This document shows positions 1 to 6,345 of a DNA stretch of 12,291 nt, one piece after another. How positions within the stretch are numbered: the first letter of the stretch is position 1; each line of letters opens with the position of its first letter. Below the pieces are notes generated by a model. It had not been told where the DNA came from, did no database searches, and was given only the letters and a program-made list of their open reading frames with translations. The stretch is taken from the NCBI GenBank assembly GCA_028275075.1, contig JAQCNK010000012.1, positions 1 through 12,291 on the forward strand, read 5' to 3'. The position numbers and the translations under genes are program-made. This stretch comes from Haloarcula sp. (GTDB lineage Archaea; Halobacteriota; Halobacteria; Halobacteriales; Haloarculaceae).

Positions 1-2
1 GT

Positions 3-188
3 CGCCAGATGGACGGCTCGACGGACGTCCAAGACGTGCTCGGTATCCTGCTTTCGGAGTCAAACGTCCCGGTAAAGTATCCGCCGGGAAGTATCAAAAC
101 ACTGGCCCGTTCGGCCGGCCTCAGCCCCGACGACTCTATCGCGGATCTTATAGATGCAATCGACGACCGCGACGGCGCGAAACTATAG
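3..188 (+). CDS. 3' end of an unidentified protein gene (start lies before the window)
   Basis: An open frame enters from the left edge and ends at TAG 186-188, giving about 61 residues. An in-frame ATG at 9-11 exists, but the frame is open to the window edge, so this is most likely the C-terminus of a longer gene. The visible part contains VLGILLSESNVPVKYPPGSI, followed by a stretch resembling a short helical bundle (LARSAGLSPDDSIADLIDAI), and ends in an acidic tail. Composition is typical of haloarchaea. I do not recognise the family. Its position upstream of cheY suggests a chemotaxis or archaellum neighbour, but that is only inference from location. Confidence 0.55.
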   Translation, partial: RQMDGSTDVQDVLGILLSESNVPVKYPPGSIKTLARSAGLSPDDSIADLIDAIDDRDGAKL

Positions 189-311
189 TGCCGTGGTTGT
201 GCCTGCGCGTGCGTATGCGCACCCGCGAACGGGCGATTGCTGCCGGCAGGGCTTATCGACCCTCCGATGCTGTTCTGTCCGTCGGGCTCCAGCGTTTCAC
301 GACTGACCGGA

Positions 312-416
312 CAGTGGTCTATGCGGGTCGACAGAACGATTGATAGAATTCGGCTCGCCGGACCCCGGCGAATATCTATCAGGGCTTCTGTCGACCCGTA
401 TGAACGACCATCACTG
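312..416. repeat. Long imperfect palindrome (about 80-105 nt)
   Basis: The core arms are ATGCGGGTCGACAGAA (321-336) and TTCTGTCGACCCGTAT (386-401), which match as inverted copies at 15 of 16 positions. Inside, TGATAG (341-346) pairs with CTATCA (376-381), ATTCG (348-352) with CGAAT (369-373), and CCGG (358-361) with CCGG (365-368), so the structure continues to its centre with small bulges. Outside the core, CAGTG (312-316) and CACTG (412-416) extend it further. No flanking target duplication is obvious. It could be a MITE remnant, a regulatory DNA structure or a structured RNA; the sequence does not decide. Confidence 0.7.
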
Positions 417-431
417 ATAGAGTGAACAGTG

Positions 432-509
432 ATACTGCCGGCTGTAAGTACGTGGAGATTTTGCCACCCGGGGTGGCGAATTCTTCCGTAATGTTACAGC
501 CGGCAGTAT
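432..509. repeat. Nested inverted repeat, 78 nt, with perfect 16-bp arms
   Basis: The outer arms ATACTGCCGGCTGTAA (432-447) and TTACAGCCGGCAGTAT (494-509) are perfect inverted copies. At the centre GCCACCC (463-469) and GGGTGGC (471-477) form a second perfect palindrome around one base. The segments between (448-462 and 478-493) are also partly complementary, including TACG near one arm and CGTA near the other. The element lies about 80 nt upstream of the cheY start and almost touches the 312-416 palindrome. It has no poly-T tract, so it is unlikely to be a simple archaeal terminator. Confidence 0.75.
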
Positions 510-556
510 GAGTCGGACCCACGATGGAGTATCACTCGCGATAATTTACGGGTCAC

Positions 557-563
557 ATTTATG
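557..563 (+). promoter_or_regulatory. Candidate TATA box for cheY
   Basis: The motif ATTTATG is centred about 27 nt upstream of the ATG at 588. In haloarchaea this spacing would give a leaderless or nearly leaderless transcript starting at that ATG. A second AT-rich stretch (ATAATTTACG, 541-550) would give a short leader instead. No clear Shine-Dalgarno sequence precedes 588, which fits leaderless initiation. This is inferred from position and base content only. Confidence 0.4.
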
Positions 564-587
564 CCATTGATTACGGTAGTTGGGTGC

Positions 588-947
588 ATGCCAGACGTAC
601 TGATTGCCGACGACTCGGAATTCATGCGGAACCTCCTGCGGGAAATCCTCGAGGAGGATCATACCATCGTCGGAGAAGTGGAGAACGGCGTCGAAGCTGT
701 CGAAGTGTACAACGAGCATACCCCCGACCTCGTGATGATGGACATCGTGATGCCCATCCGCGACGGTATCGAAGCAACCAGCGAAATCAAATCCTCGAAC
801 CCGAGCGCCAACGTCATCATGTGTACCAGCGTGGGCCAGGAAGAAAAGATGAAAGAGGCGGTCAAAGCCGGTGCTGACGGCTACATCACCAAACCCTTCC
901 AGAAACCCAGCGTGATGGAGGCAATCGAGGATGTCGTCCCATCATAA
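588..947 (+). CDS. cheY: Chemotaxis response regulator CheY
   Basis: This is a single-domain receiver protein of 119 residues, the usual CheY size. It accepts the phosphoryl group from the kinase CheA and carries the switching signal through the cytoplasm to the archaellum motor; in archaea this goes through the CheF adaptor and FlaCDE rather than bacterial FliM. The acidic pocket is D8 D9, the phospho-acceptor is D52 in the run MMDIVMP, the switch threonine is T80 (CTS), and the conserved lysine is K102 in TKPF. The start at 588 is preferred over the upstream in-frame ATG at 561 because MPDVLIADDS begins just before the first beta strand and the 561 ATG overlaps a TATA-like element. The stop abuts the cheC start directly, implying co-transcription. 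Confidence 0.95.
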   Translation: MPDVLIADDSEFMRNLLREILEEDHTIVGEVENGVEAVEVYNEHTPDLVMMDIVMPIRDGIEATSEIKSSNPSANVIMCTSVGQEEKMKEAVKAGADGYITKPFQKPSVMEAIEDVVPS

Positions 948-2165
948 ATGAACGTAGATATCCAGTCGCTGGGAACGTTCAACGAACTCGCACACGAGGG
1001 TGCGAAGCAGGCGACCCAGTCGCTGGCACAAATGACAGGTATCGACGCCATTGTCGACATCACCAAAATAACCCTGCTTGATCGCGACGACATTGGCGAA
1101 GATCTCAAAGGGCGAGACTTTGTCGGTGTCCAGTTCGAGTACGAGGGTATCCTCGATGGTGACACGGTACTGGTGTTCGATGCTGAGTCGGCCGACACGA
1201 TCGCTGAGTCCATGATTCCGGGCGCAAGCGAGGACCCCAAGATGGCCCAGAGCGCCGTCAAGGAGATCGGGAACATCATGATGAGCGGGTTCATCGACGG
1301 CTGGGCCGACTACTTGGACTCGACAATCGACCACTCGCCGCCCCAGTATATCGAGAAGTCTGGGGCCGATGTGCTGCCCGACGCTCCCGAAGCTGACGAT
1401 CACCGTCAGGTGTTCGTCTTCAAATCGGAGATCGAGTGGGTTGGGGAGTCTGTGAACTTCTACATTTACATGCTCCCCGAGTACGAGCCCCTCGCGGAGG
1501 CAATGGTCGAAAGCGCCGATACGGAGTCCGACGCGATACCCATTGACAAGCTCCAGACGTTCAACGAGATGACGACAAGCGGGACCCAGCAGGCCGCTGA
1601 CAACGTCGAGATGATGACGGGGATTCCGACTGATGCCGAGGTGACCCAGATCAGCTTCGCGCCAATCGAGGACGTGCCGAAACAGATCGGAACAGACACC
1701 TACGTCGGCACGGTCGTCGAGTTCACCGGTATCCCCAGTGGCTACCTCATGGTCCTGTTCGACGAGGTGTCCGCGGTGAACGTCGCCGAGGCGATGATGC
1801 CAGTGGAAATGGACAGCGACGAGCTGACCCCACAGCACGAGGCGGCGATTGAGGAGCTGGGTAACATCATGACCAGCGGGTTCGTCGACGGGTGGGCGAA
1901 CGTACTCCAGACATCGGTTGACCACACGCCGCCCAGACTCGTCCACGATATGGGCCGCTCCATCGTCGACCCGCTGGCGGCACAGGTTGGCCAGCACCAG
2001 GAGCACGCCTTCATCATCGACTCGAAGATGCAGACAGACGAGATAGAGTTCAGCGCCGAGATCCACGCGCTGCCCAACGAGCAGGAACTGCGGGCAGCGC
2101 TAGACGATCTGGATGTCGAGCGCGCAGACAAAACCGAGGCCAGCGTGGAACAGATGTTCGAATAA
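948..2165 (+). CDS. cheC: Chemotaxis protein CheC, two-domain form
   Basis: The 405-residue protein contains two CheC-like halves, about 1-185 and 200-382, each opening with a similar helix (LGTFNELAHEGAKQA and LQTFNEMTTSGTQQA). CheC proteins dephosphorylate CheY-P and bind CheD. The phosphatase signature [D/S]-x3-E-x2-N-x22-P is complete in half 1 (S102, E106, N109, P132). Half 2 has E303, N306 and P329, but A299 in place of the D/S. The repeated core is EIGNIMMSGFIDGWAD versus ELGNIMTSGFVDGWAN. Single-domain CheC proteins are about 200 residues, so this is an internal duplication or fusion. The ATG follows the cheY stop with no gap, and the stop overlaps the cheD start in TAATG, so the three genes are probably translationally coupled. 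No Shine-Dalgarno motif is evident. Confidence 0.93.
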   Translation: MNVDIQSLGTFNELAHEGAKQATQSLAQMTGIDAIVDITKITLLDRDDIGEDLKGRDFVGVQFEYEGILDGDTVLVFDAESADTIAESMIPGASEDPKMAQSAVKEIGNIMMSGFIDGWADYLDSTIDHSPPQYIEKSGADVLPDAPEADDHRQVFVFKSEIEWVGESVNFYIYMLPEYEPLAEAMVESADTESDAIPIDKLQTFNEMTTSGTQQAADNVEMMTGIPTDAEVTQISFAPIEDVPKQIGTDTYVGTVVEFTGIPSGYLMVLFDEVSAVNVAEAMMPVEMDSDELTPQHEAAIEELGNIMTSGFVDGWANVLQTSVDHTPPRLVHDMGRSIVDPLAAQVGQHQEHAFIIDSKMQTDEIEFSAEIHALPNEQELRAALDDLDVERADKTEASVEQMFE

Positions 2166-2686
2166 TGAAAGTATACGATGGCAGCCAGACGGAAGACGCC
2201 CAAGAGACCGAGCCAGAGCGGCTAAAGGTCGGTATCGCCGAGTACGAGGTGACGACCGGCGCGGCAGTGCTGACGACCAGCGGGCTGGGCTCCTGTATCG
2301 GTATCGCGCTGTACGATACATCGACAGGCGCCGCTGGACTGGTTCATATCATGCTCCCGACCGCGGACGACGTGGAGGGAGGCAACCGGGCGAAATTCGC
2401 CGACACCGGCGTCACTGAACTGGTCGAGGCTCTGGAAGCAGTCGGTGCGTCGCCCTCGACCATGCAGGCCAAGATCGCCGGCGGCAGCGATATGCTGGAC
2501 TTCTCGGAGGACGGCTCTTCGATCGGGTCGCGCAACCTCACCAAAGTCCGGGAGACGCTGGACGAGTTCGACATTCCCATCGCGGGCGAGGATGTCGGTG
2601 GGGACCACGGCCGCTCACTCCAACTGGAGGCCGACTCCGGGGACCTCGTGGTCAAGAGCGCGAACACCGACTCAGTCGTTCTCTAA
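2165..2686 (+). CDS. cheD: Chemoreceptor glutamine deamidase CheD
   Basis: CheD converts specific glutamines of chemoreceptors to glutamates and thereby tunes CheA activity; CheC can bind and inhibit it. The 173-residue protein has the family hallmark SGLGSCIGI with catalytic C44, followed 17 residues later by H61 in LVHIMLP. T38, six residues before the cysteine, completes the Cys-His-Thr triad with the spacing known for the family. A later conserved segment reads KIAGGSDML. The first 20 or so residues are an acidic haloarchaeal extension. The ATG shares its first base with the end of the cheC TAA. The gene ends the chemotaxis trio, followed by about 250 bases without a gene. Confidence 0.94.
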   Translation: MKVYDGSQTEDAQETEPERLKVGIAEYEVTTGAAVLTTSGLGSCIGIALYDTSTGAAGLVHIMLPTADDVEGGNRAKFADTGVTELVEALEAVGASPSTMQAKIAGGSDMLDFSEDGSSIGSRNLTKVRETLDEFDIPIAGEDVGGDHGRSLQLEADSGDLVVKSANTDSVVL

Positions 2687-2940
2687 TTTCGGTTACTGAA
2701 TCTAGACCCGCACTGTCTCACCGGCTGTCACGTCAGACGGCCGGCAGTCAGCCGTCCGCTTCGAGCGCGGTTCTCAGCAGTTCTGCCGTTATATCTCCAG
2801 TCGAATCGGTGGTTCGTGACCGATTAGAAGGACGAAACGGTTTGATTTTACGGTCTGAGGTGTTCAAATAACGGTTTAGTTATCAGCCATGATAAACTAG
2901 ACGGAATATTCAAGAGTGTTTGCAGGAATGTCTACAGACG
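2687..2940. other. Intergenic region between cheD and flaCE
   Basis: No gene is evident. The left part holds a GC-rich hairpin, GACGGC/GCCGTC (2736-2741 and 2751-2756), without a T tract, which could aid termination after cheD but is not convincing. The right part (about 2836-2910) is AT-rich and should contain the promoter of the archaellum operon. Candidate TATA-like elements are TTTGATTTTAC (2841-2851), CAAATAAC (2865-2872) and GATAAAC (2891-2897). The last would place transcription start near 2920 and give a leader of about 20 nt before the ATG at 2941. None can be singled out by eye. Confidence 0.45.
2877..2899. promoter_or_regulatory. Interrupted palindrome upstream of flaCE, candidate operator
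   Basis: TAGTTATCA (2877-2885) and TGATAAACTA (2890-2899) are inverted copies separated by GCCA, with one unpaired extra A in the right arm. The innermost six bases, TTATCA/TGATAA, pair perfectly. The site overlaps the AT-rich promoter region about 40-65 nt upstream of the flaCE start, a position suited to a dimeric repressor or activator. The arms are AT-rich in an otherwise GC-rich genome. No regulator can be named from the sequence. Confidence 0.4.
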
Positions 2941-4716
2941 ATGAGTAGTTTCGTTCCCGTGCCGACGCTACAGGCACTGGCCCCGGACGTGGCGGCGCTG
3001 GTTCCAGCGTTCGTCGTGTTGCTGTCCGGGGGCCTGGTCGGGATGAGCATCAAAAACATGTTCGACTCGATCATGTCGGACGACGGGAGCGACGAGGACG
3101 ACGACAGCGGTGACGATATGGGTGGCGGGCTGATGGGAGACGACGGTGGCGGTGACGACGGCGGAGGCGATGATCTCGGCGGTCTTGGCGGCCTCGATGA
3201 CGATGACGACGACATGGGTGGTTTTGGCGACGACGAGTTCGGCGATATGGAGGACGCAACCGGTCCCGACACCGACGAGCTGGAACACCGGCTCGATGAA
3301 CTGGAAAACGAGGTTGGGAACCTCTCCTCGACGGTTAACACAGTCCGCACGGAGAACGAATCCATCTCCGAATCCGTCGACGAAGTCGAAGAGAACGTCC
3401 GGAAGCTGCTGGACATCTATGAGATGGTCACGCGAGGGGTCAACCCCTTTGCTGACGATGTCGACGCCGGTATGGGCGGTGGTGGTGGTGGCGGCATGGG
3501 CGATGGCTCGTTCGGCATCTTCGACGACGACGGCGGTGACGACGAGGATGAGGACATTGACGATGATGTCGCGAGCGCCGATGCTGAAGGATTCTTCGAC
3601 GAGGACCTCGTCGAAGACGACGGGTCGTCGATGAACGACGGGATGTCCACGGACGACGGGATGTCCACGGACGACGGCGACGACATGTTTGATGACGACC
3701 TCGACGATGACTTCGATGACGGCGGTGACTTCGATGACGGCGGTGACTTCGATGACGGCGGCGACTTCGATGACGGCGGCGACTTCGATGACGGCGGCGA
3801 CTTCGATGACGGCGGCGACTTCGGGGAGGCAGACGACATGAGTATGGACGAAGAGCTCGATATGGACGACGAGAACAGCGATGACGGAGACTCCGAGGGC
3901 GGCAAGTCGTTCGCGGAGCTCAAAGACGAGTACGAGGCCGGCGACGCCGAGTGGGCCGAGGGCGAGGAAGGCAGCGAAGCAATGCCCGAAGACGACGGTG
4001 AGGATCTGCTGGATGGCGACGGGATCGAAGACGACGAGATGCTCGGCGACGACGAGTTCGACACCGACGACGGTGGTATAGAAGACGACGATCTGTTTGA
4101 CGAGGTCATCGAAGACGAAAGCGAGGAATCGGCCGACGCTGGTGGGATGGAGGCCGCTGAGGTTGAGCCAGAGCCAGAGCCCGAACCGGAGCCGGAACCG
4201 GAGCCCGAACCTGTGGCCGAGCCGGAACCGGAACCGGAGCCAGAGCCCGAACCTGTGGCTGAGCCGGAACCGGAGCCAGAGCCCGAACCTGTGGCTGAGC
4301 CGGAGCCAGAACCGGAGCCTGAACGCACAGCCGAATCGGAACAGACGACTGAAGACACGTCCGCCGCTGACAGCGACGACGGCAAGCCCTATCTGGCGAC
4401 GATGCCGGAGGGTTTCGCAGCGGATCTGATCGTGATCGAGTGGCTGGAGTTCCTGGTTAGCGAGTCCGGCTATCGAGAGGCGTCCCGCGCGATTGATTAC
4501 TACGAGACCATCGGCTGGATCGACGACACCGTGGCCGACGACCTCGCGGACTACCTGCGAGGGTTCGACGACATCGCGGATGCCGGCGACAGTCTCACCA
4601 TCGACCACCACACCGAGAGCCTCCGATACATCTCGCAACTCGACGAGGACAGCGGGGCCGAAGCCGTCGCGCTCTCGAAGATCGTGGGAGGTGGCTCGAA
4701 TGGGATTCAGCGTTAG
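2941..4716 (+). CDS. flaCE: Archaellum switch-complex protein FlaCE (ArlCE), FlaC-FlaD/E fusion
   Basis: FlaC/D/E proteins form the cytoplasmic ring that links CheY signalling to the archaellum motor. The 591-residue protein has, in order: a hydrophobic segment (about 17-36, [17 protein letters not shown]); an Asp/Gly-rich linker; a FlaC-type coiled coil (about 107-168, [14 protein letters not shown] onward to VTRGVNPF); a very acidic repeat region with six DFDDGG units (257-292); a Pro-Glu repeat arm (409-461); and a FlaD/E domain (about 482-591, [31 protein letters not shown]). ATG 2941 is preferred over an in-frame TTG at 2920 because its protein runs directly into the hydrophobic helix. 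The stop lies inside flaF. No separate flaD gene is present in the window, and the C-terminal domain alone does not say whether it is D or E. The N-terminal hydrophobic helix is unexpected for a cytoplasmic ring protein. Confidence 0.9.
   Translation: MSSFVPVPTLQALAPDVAALVPAFVVLLSGGLVGMSIKNMFDSIMSDDGSDEDDDSGDDMGGGLMGDDGGGDDGGGDDLGGLGGLDDDDDDMGGFGDDEFGDMEDATGPDTDELEHRLDELENEVGNLSSTVNTVRTENESISESVDEVEENVRKLLDIYEMVTRGVNPFADDVDAGMGGGGGGGMGDGSFGIFDDDGGDDEDEDIDDDVASADAEGFFDEDLVEDDGSSMNDGMSTDDGMSTDDGDDMFDDDLDDDFDDGGDFDDGGDFDDGGDFDDGGDFDDGGDFDDGGDFGEADDMSMDEELDMDDENSDDGDSEGGKSFAELKDEYEAGDAEWAEGEEGSEAMPEDDGEDLLDGDGIEDDEMLGDDEFDTDDGGIEDDDLFDEVIEDESEESADAGGMEAAEVEPEPEPEPEPEPEPEPVAEPEPEPEPEPEPVAEPEPEPEPEPVAEPEPEPEPERTAESEQTTEDTSAADSDDGKPYLATMPEGFAADLIVIEWLEFLVSESGYREASRAIDYYETIGWIDDTVADDLADYLRGFDDIADAGDSLTIDHHTESLRYISQLDEDSGAEAVALSKIVGGGSNGIQR
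3643..3678 (+). repeat. Two tandem 18-bp units within flaCE (MSTDDG)
   Basis: The unit ATGTCCACGGACGACGGG (3643-3660) is followed directly by a copy that differs only in the last base (3661-3678). Together they encode MSTDDG twice; a degenerate copy (MNDG) precedes them. Confidence 0.8.
3709..3816 (+). repeat. Six tandem 18-bp units within flaCE (DFDDGG)
   Basis: Six in-frame copies of GACTTCGATGACGGCGGY follow one another without gaps. The first two end in GGT and the last four in GGC; otherwise the copies are identical. A partial seventh starts with GACTTCGG. Near-identity at the DNA level, beyond what the protein needs, points to recent unit gain or loss by slippage or recombination. Confidence 0.9.
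4165..4323 (+). repeat. Pro-Glu (PE)n repeat arm within flaCE
   Basis: This encodes about 53 residues of alternating Glu-Pro, broken by PVA at three points. Successive blocks share long near-identical DNA stretches such as GAGCCCGAACCTGTGGC. Such Pro-Glu runs form stiff extended arms in other proteins (for example the TonB spacer), so it may act as a rigid spacer before the FlaD/E domain. Confidence 0.85.
4687..4694 (+). promoter_or_regulatory. Strong Shine-Dalgarno site for flaF
   Basis: GGAGGTGG lies six bases before the ATG at 4700, inside the end of flaCE. It fixes the flaF start within a longer open frame that extends upstream through flaCE. Confidence 0.75.
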
Positions 4717-5128
4717 CGGCTCGGCCGCCCTCATCTTCGTGGCCGTCTTCATCGGCTTCGGGATGTTCTACTCGGCGGCAGCGAACAGCACAGAGATGGT
4801 ACAAGACGCCCGAGAGGACCGCTCGGACCGGCAGCTCGAACGAACCAACACCGGAATAGAGATCACTACCGTGAACTACGACACCAGTTCGACCTACCTC
4901 AACGTCACCGTCGAGAACACCGGCACTACGGAGCTGTCAGTCAGTGATGTCGACGTACTCGCCGAAAACGACTACCAGACCGGCTACCGGACCGCGGTCC
5001 AGGGCAATACCACAACGGACCTCTGGCTCCCCCGGGAGACGATGGCTATTAACATGACGGTGTCGCCAGAACCCAGCGGTGTGACAATCGTCTCGGGGAC
5101 TGGCGTCGCCGCGACGGAGGTGGTGTGA
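4700..5128 (+). CDS. flaF: Archaellum stator protein FlaF (ArlF)
   Basis: FlaF is a membrane-anchored protein whose beta-sandwich domain sits outside the membrane and binds the S-layer, acting with FlaG as the stator. The 142-residue product starts [20 protein letters not shown], one hydrophobic helix at about 8-28 resembling the N-terminus of archaellins and type IV pilins, followed by a beta-rich domain ([19 protein letters not shown]). Four N-glycosylation sequons (NST, NVT, NTT, NMT) are visible, which suits an extracellular location in haloarchaea. The start overlaps the end of flaCE by 17 bases and is set by GGAGGTGG. The stop is one base before the flaG start. Confidence 0.9.
   Translation: MGFSVSGSAALIFVAVFIGFGMFYSAAANSTEMVQDAREDRSDRQLERTNTGIEITTVNYDTSSTYLNVTVENTGTTELSVSDVDVLAENDYQTGYRTAVQGNTTTDLWLPRETMAINMTVSPEPSGVTIVSGTGVAATEVV
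5116..5122 (+). promoter_or_regulatory. Shine-Dalgarno site supporting the flaG GTG start
   Basis: GGAGGTG lies seven bases before GTG 5130, within the last codons of flaF. The same heptamer occurs before flaF and before flaH (5549-5555, 14 bases from its ATG). Confidence 0.7.
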
Positions 5129-5129
5129 C

Positions 5130-5573
5130 GTGGCGTCTGTCTCCGTCTCTCACCTCATCCTGTTTATTGCCTCGATGATGATCGCTGCCAGCGTCGCTGG
5201 CGTGTTCACCAGCAGTATCGGCCAGCTGAGCGGCGCTCTCTCGGAGCAAGGTCTGGACGTCAGCAGCGAGGTCCGGACCGACATTGAGGTTATCTCCGAC
5301 AGCGGCGCCGACGGCATCTACGACAGCGGTACGATCACGCTCTACCTCAAAAATACCGGGACTGAACGGCTGGCCGCTGATCCAGGAGAGCTGGATATCT
5401 TCGTCGATGGCCAGTTCGTCACCGGCTATACGGTGACCCGCGCCGACGGCAGCGGTGCGTGGCAACCCGGCACCGTCGTCCGCGTGGAGATCACGCGGAC
5501 GCTCAACGGGGGCGACCATCGGGTCCAAGTAACCGTCAACGGCGACGAGGAGGTGTTTGAGTTCCGAACATGA
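5130..5573 (+). CDS. flaG: Archaellum stator protein FlaG (ArlG)
   Basis: FlaG partners FlaF in the stator: FlaG filaments capped by FlaF are thought to brace the motor against the S-layer. The 147-residue product has one N-terminal membrane helix (about 7-28, [20 protein letters not shown]) and a beta-rich external domain with the NTGTE motif shared with FlaF. Unlike FlaF it shows no N-x-S/T sequon. The GTG start is supported by GGAGGTG seven bases upstream and by the position of the membrane helix directly after it. The stop overlaps the flaH start in ATGA. Confidence 0.9.
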   Translation: MASVSVSHLILFIASMMIAASVAGVFTSSIGQLSGALSEQGLDVSSEVRTDIEVISDSGADGIYDSGTITLYLKNTGTERLAADPGELDIFVDGQFVTGYTVTRADGSGAWQPGTVVRVEITRTLNGGDHRVQVTVNGDEEVFEFRT

Positions 5574-6331
5574 GTATCGCAAGCACAGATCTGTTCTCAC
5601 TCGGACTGGACGATCACGACCGACTGAACAAGGAACTCGGTGGCGGTATCCCGCCGGGCAGTATCATCCTCGTTGAGGGTGACTACGGGGCCGGCAAGTC
5701 CGCCATGAGCCAGCGGTTCACCTACGGGCTCTGTCAAGAGGGCCACGACGTGACCTACCTCTCAACGGAGCTCACCGTTGGGAGTTTCCTCGACCAGATG
5801 ACCTCGATGTCGTATGACATGGTCGACCATCTCTTAGACGAGAACGTGCTCTTCTTGCACGCCGACATCGGGGACTCAAACACGTTCTCGGGCGACGACG
5901 AGCAGAGCGAACGCAAGGAACTGCTCCGCCGGCTGATGGAAGCGGAGGTGATGTGGAACGCGGACCTCGTGGTCATCGACACGTTCGACGCCATCCTGCG
6001 CAACGATCCCAAGTTCGAGGCGCTGGTCCGCCAGAACGACGAGCGCCAGGCCGCTCTTGAGATCATCTCCTTTTTCCGGGATATCATCTCTGAGGGTCGA
6101 TGTATCATGCTCACCGTCGACCCGTCGACGCTGGCAGAGGAGGCGATCGGCCCGTTCCGCGCCATCGCCGACGTCTTCATCGAACTGGAGATGGTCGAGG
6201 TGGGCAACGACACCCGCCGCCAGATTAACGTCCTTCGATTTGCCGGGATGGGCGAGCAGGTGGGTGACACCGTCGGCTTCTCGGTCCGTTCGGGCACTGG
6301 AATCGTCATCGAATCACGGAGCGTCGCTTAA
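5570..6331 (+). CDS. flaH: Archaellum motor ATP-binding protein FlaH (ArlH)
   Basis: FlaH is a KaiC/RecA-like cytoplasmic protein that binds ATP, forms a ring and regulates the FlaI ATPase beneath the platform FlaJ. The 253-residue length is typical. Walker A is GDYGAGKS (37-44, K43), a YLSTELT segment follows at about 63-69, and Walker B is [10 protein letters not shown] (D137). The C-terminal part ends in a usual beta strand ([10 protein letters not shown]). It overlaps flaG by four bases (ATGA) and is followed 14 bases later by flaI, so it lies in the middle of the operon. No truncation or missing motif is seen. Confidence 0.95.
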   Translation: MSIASTDLFSLGLDDHDRLNKELGGGIPPGSIILVEGDYGAGKSAMSQRFTYGLCQEGHDVTYLSTELTVGSFLDQMTSMSYDMVDHLLDENVLFLHADIGDSNTFSGDDEQSERKELLRRLMEAEVMWNADLVVIDTFDAILRNDPKFEALVRQNDERQAALEIISFFRDIISEGRCIMLTVDPSTLAEEAIGPFRAIADVFIELEMVEVGNDTRRQINVLRFAGMGEQVGDTVGFSVRSGTGIVIESRSVA

Positions 6332-6335
6332 GGAG
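6331..6335 (+). promoter_or_regulatory. Shine-Dalgarno site for flaI
   Basis: AGGAG starts on the last base of the flaH stop codon and lies ten bases before ATG 6346, supporting that start. It also shows that flaI has its own ribosome entry rather than relying on overlap. Confidence 0.55.
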
Positions 6336-6345
6336 AACCCTAATT

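Larger units (their letters stand above)
189..587. other. Palindrome-rich intergenic region upstream of cheY
   Basis: I see no convincing gene in these roughly 400 bases. The short open frame at 237-425 runs straight through large inverted repeats and has no haloarchaeal protein composition. The region holds two long imperfect palindromes (312-416 and 432-509, listed separately) and several smaller ones: GTGCG/CGCAC at 209-222, the 10-bp palindrome CTGCCGGCAG at 240-249, CTGTCCG/CGGACAG at 275-281 and 308-314, and ATCACTG/CAGTGAT at 410-416 and 427-433. A TATA-like element lies at its right end just before cheY. Confidence 0.6.

Noticed and set aside
237..425. 62-codon open frame upstream of cheY
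   Set aside because: It crosses a large palindrome, has an arginine/serine/proline-rich composition unlike haloarchaeal proteins, and has no start signal.
432..509. Transcription terminator of the upstream gene
   Set aside because: The stem is strong but no T run follows it, and it lies about 245 bases past the stop at 188; archaeal termination relies on T tracts.
312..509. Integron attC or phage attachment site
   Set aside because: No integrase, gene cassette or core-site pattern is visible nearby; the palindromes alone do not support it.
561..587. Upstream ATG as the cheY start
   Set aside because: It would add nine non-family residues before the first beta strand and would overlap the likely TATA box; ATG 588 fits CheY length and leaderless spacing.
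942..2066. 374-codon minus-strand frame opposite cheC
   Set aside because: It is an antisense shadow of cheC caused by high GC at third positions; the product is His/Arg/Val-rich with no known motif.
2920..2940. TTG at 2920 as the flaCE start
   Set aside because: A rare start codon with no Shine-Dalgarno; ATG 2941 follows closely and keeps the whole hydrophobic helix.
3709..3816. CRISPR-like array
   Set aside because: The units are contiguous 18-bp in-frame coding repeats with no spacers.
2968..4752. Long open frame on the minus strand opposite flaCE
   Set aside because: It is the mirror of the GAY/GGN and GAR/CCN repeat codons of flaCE; its protein is hydrophobic repeat junk rather than a recognisable family.
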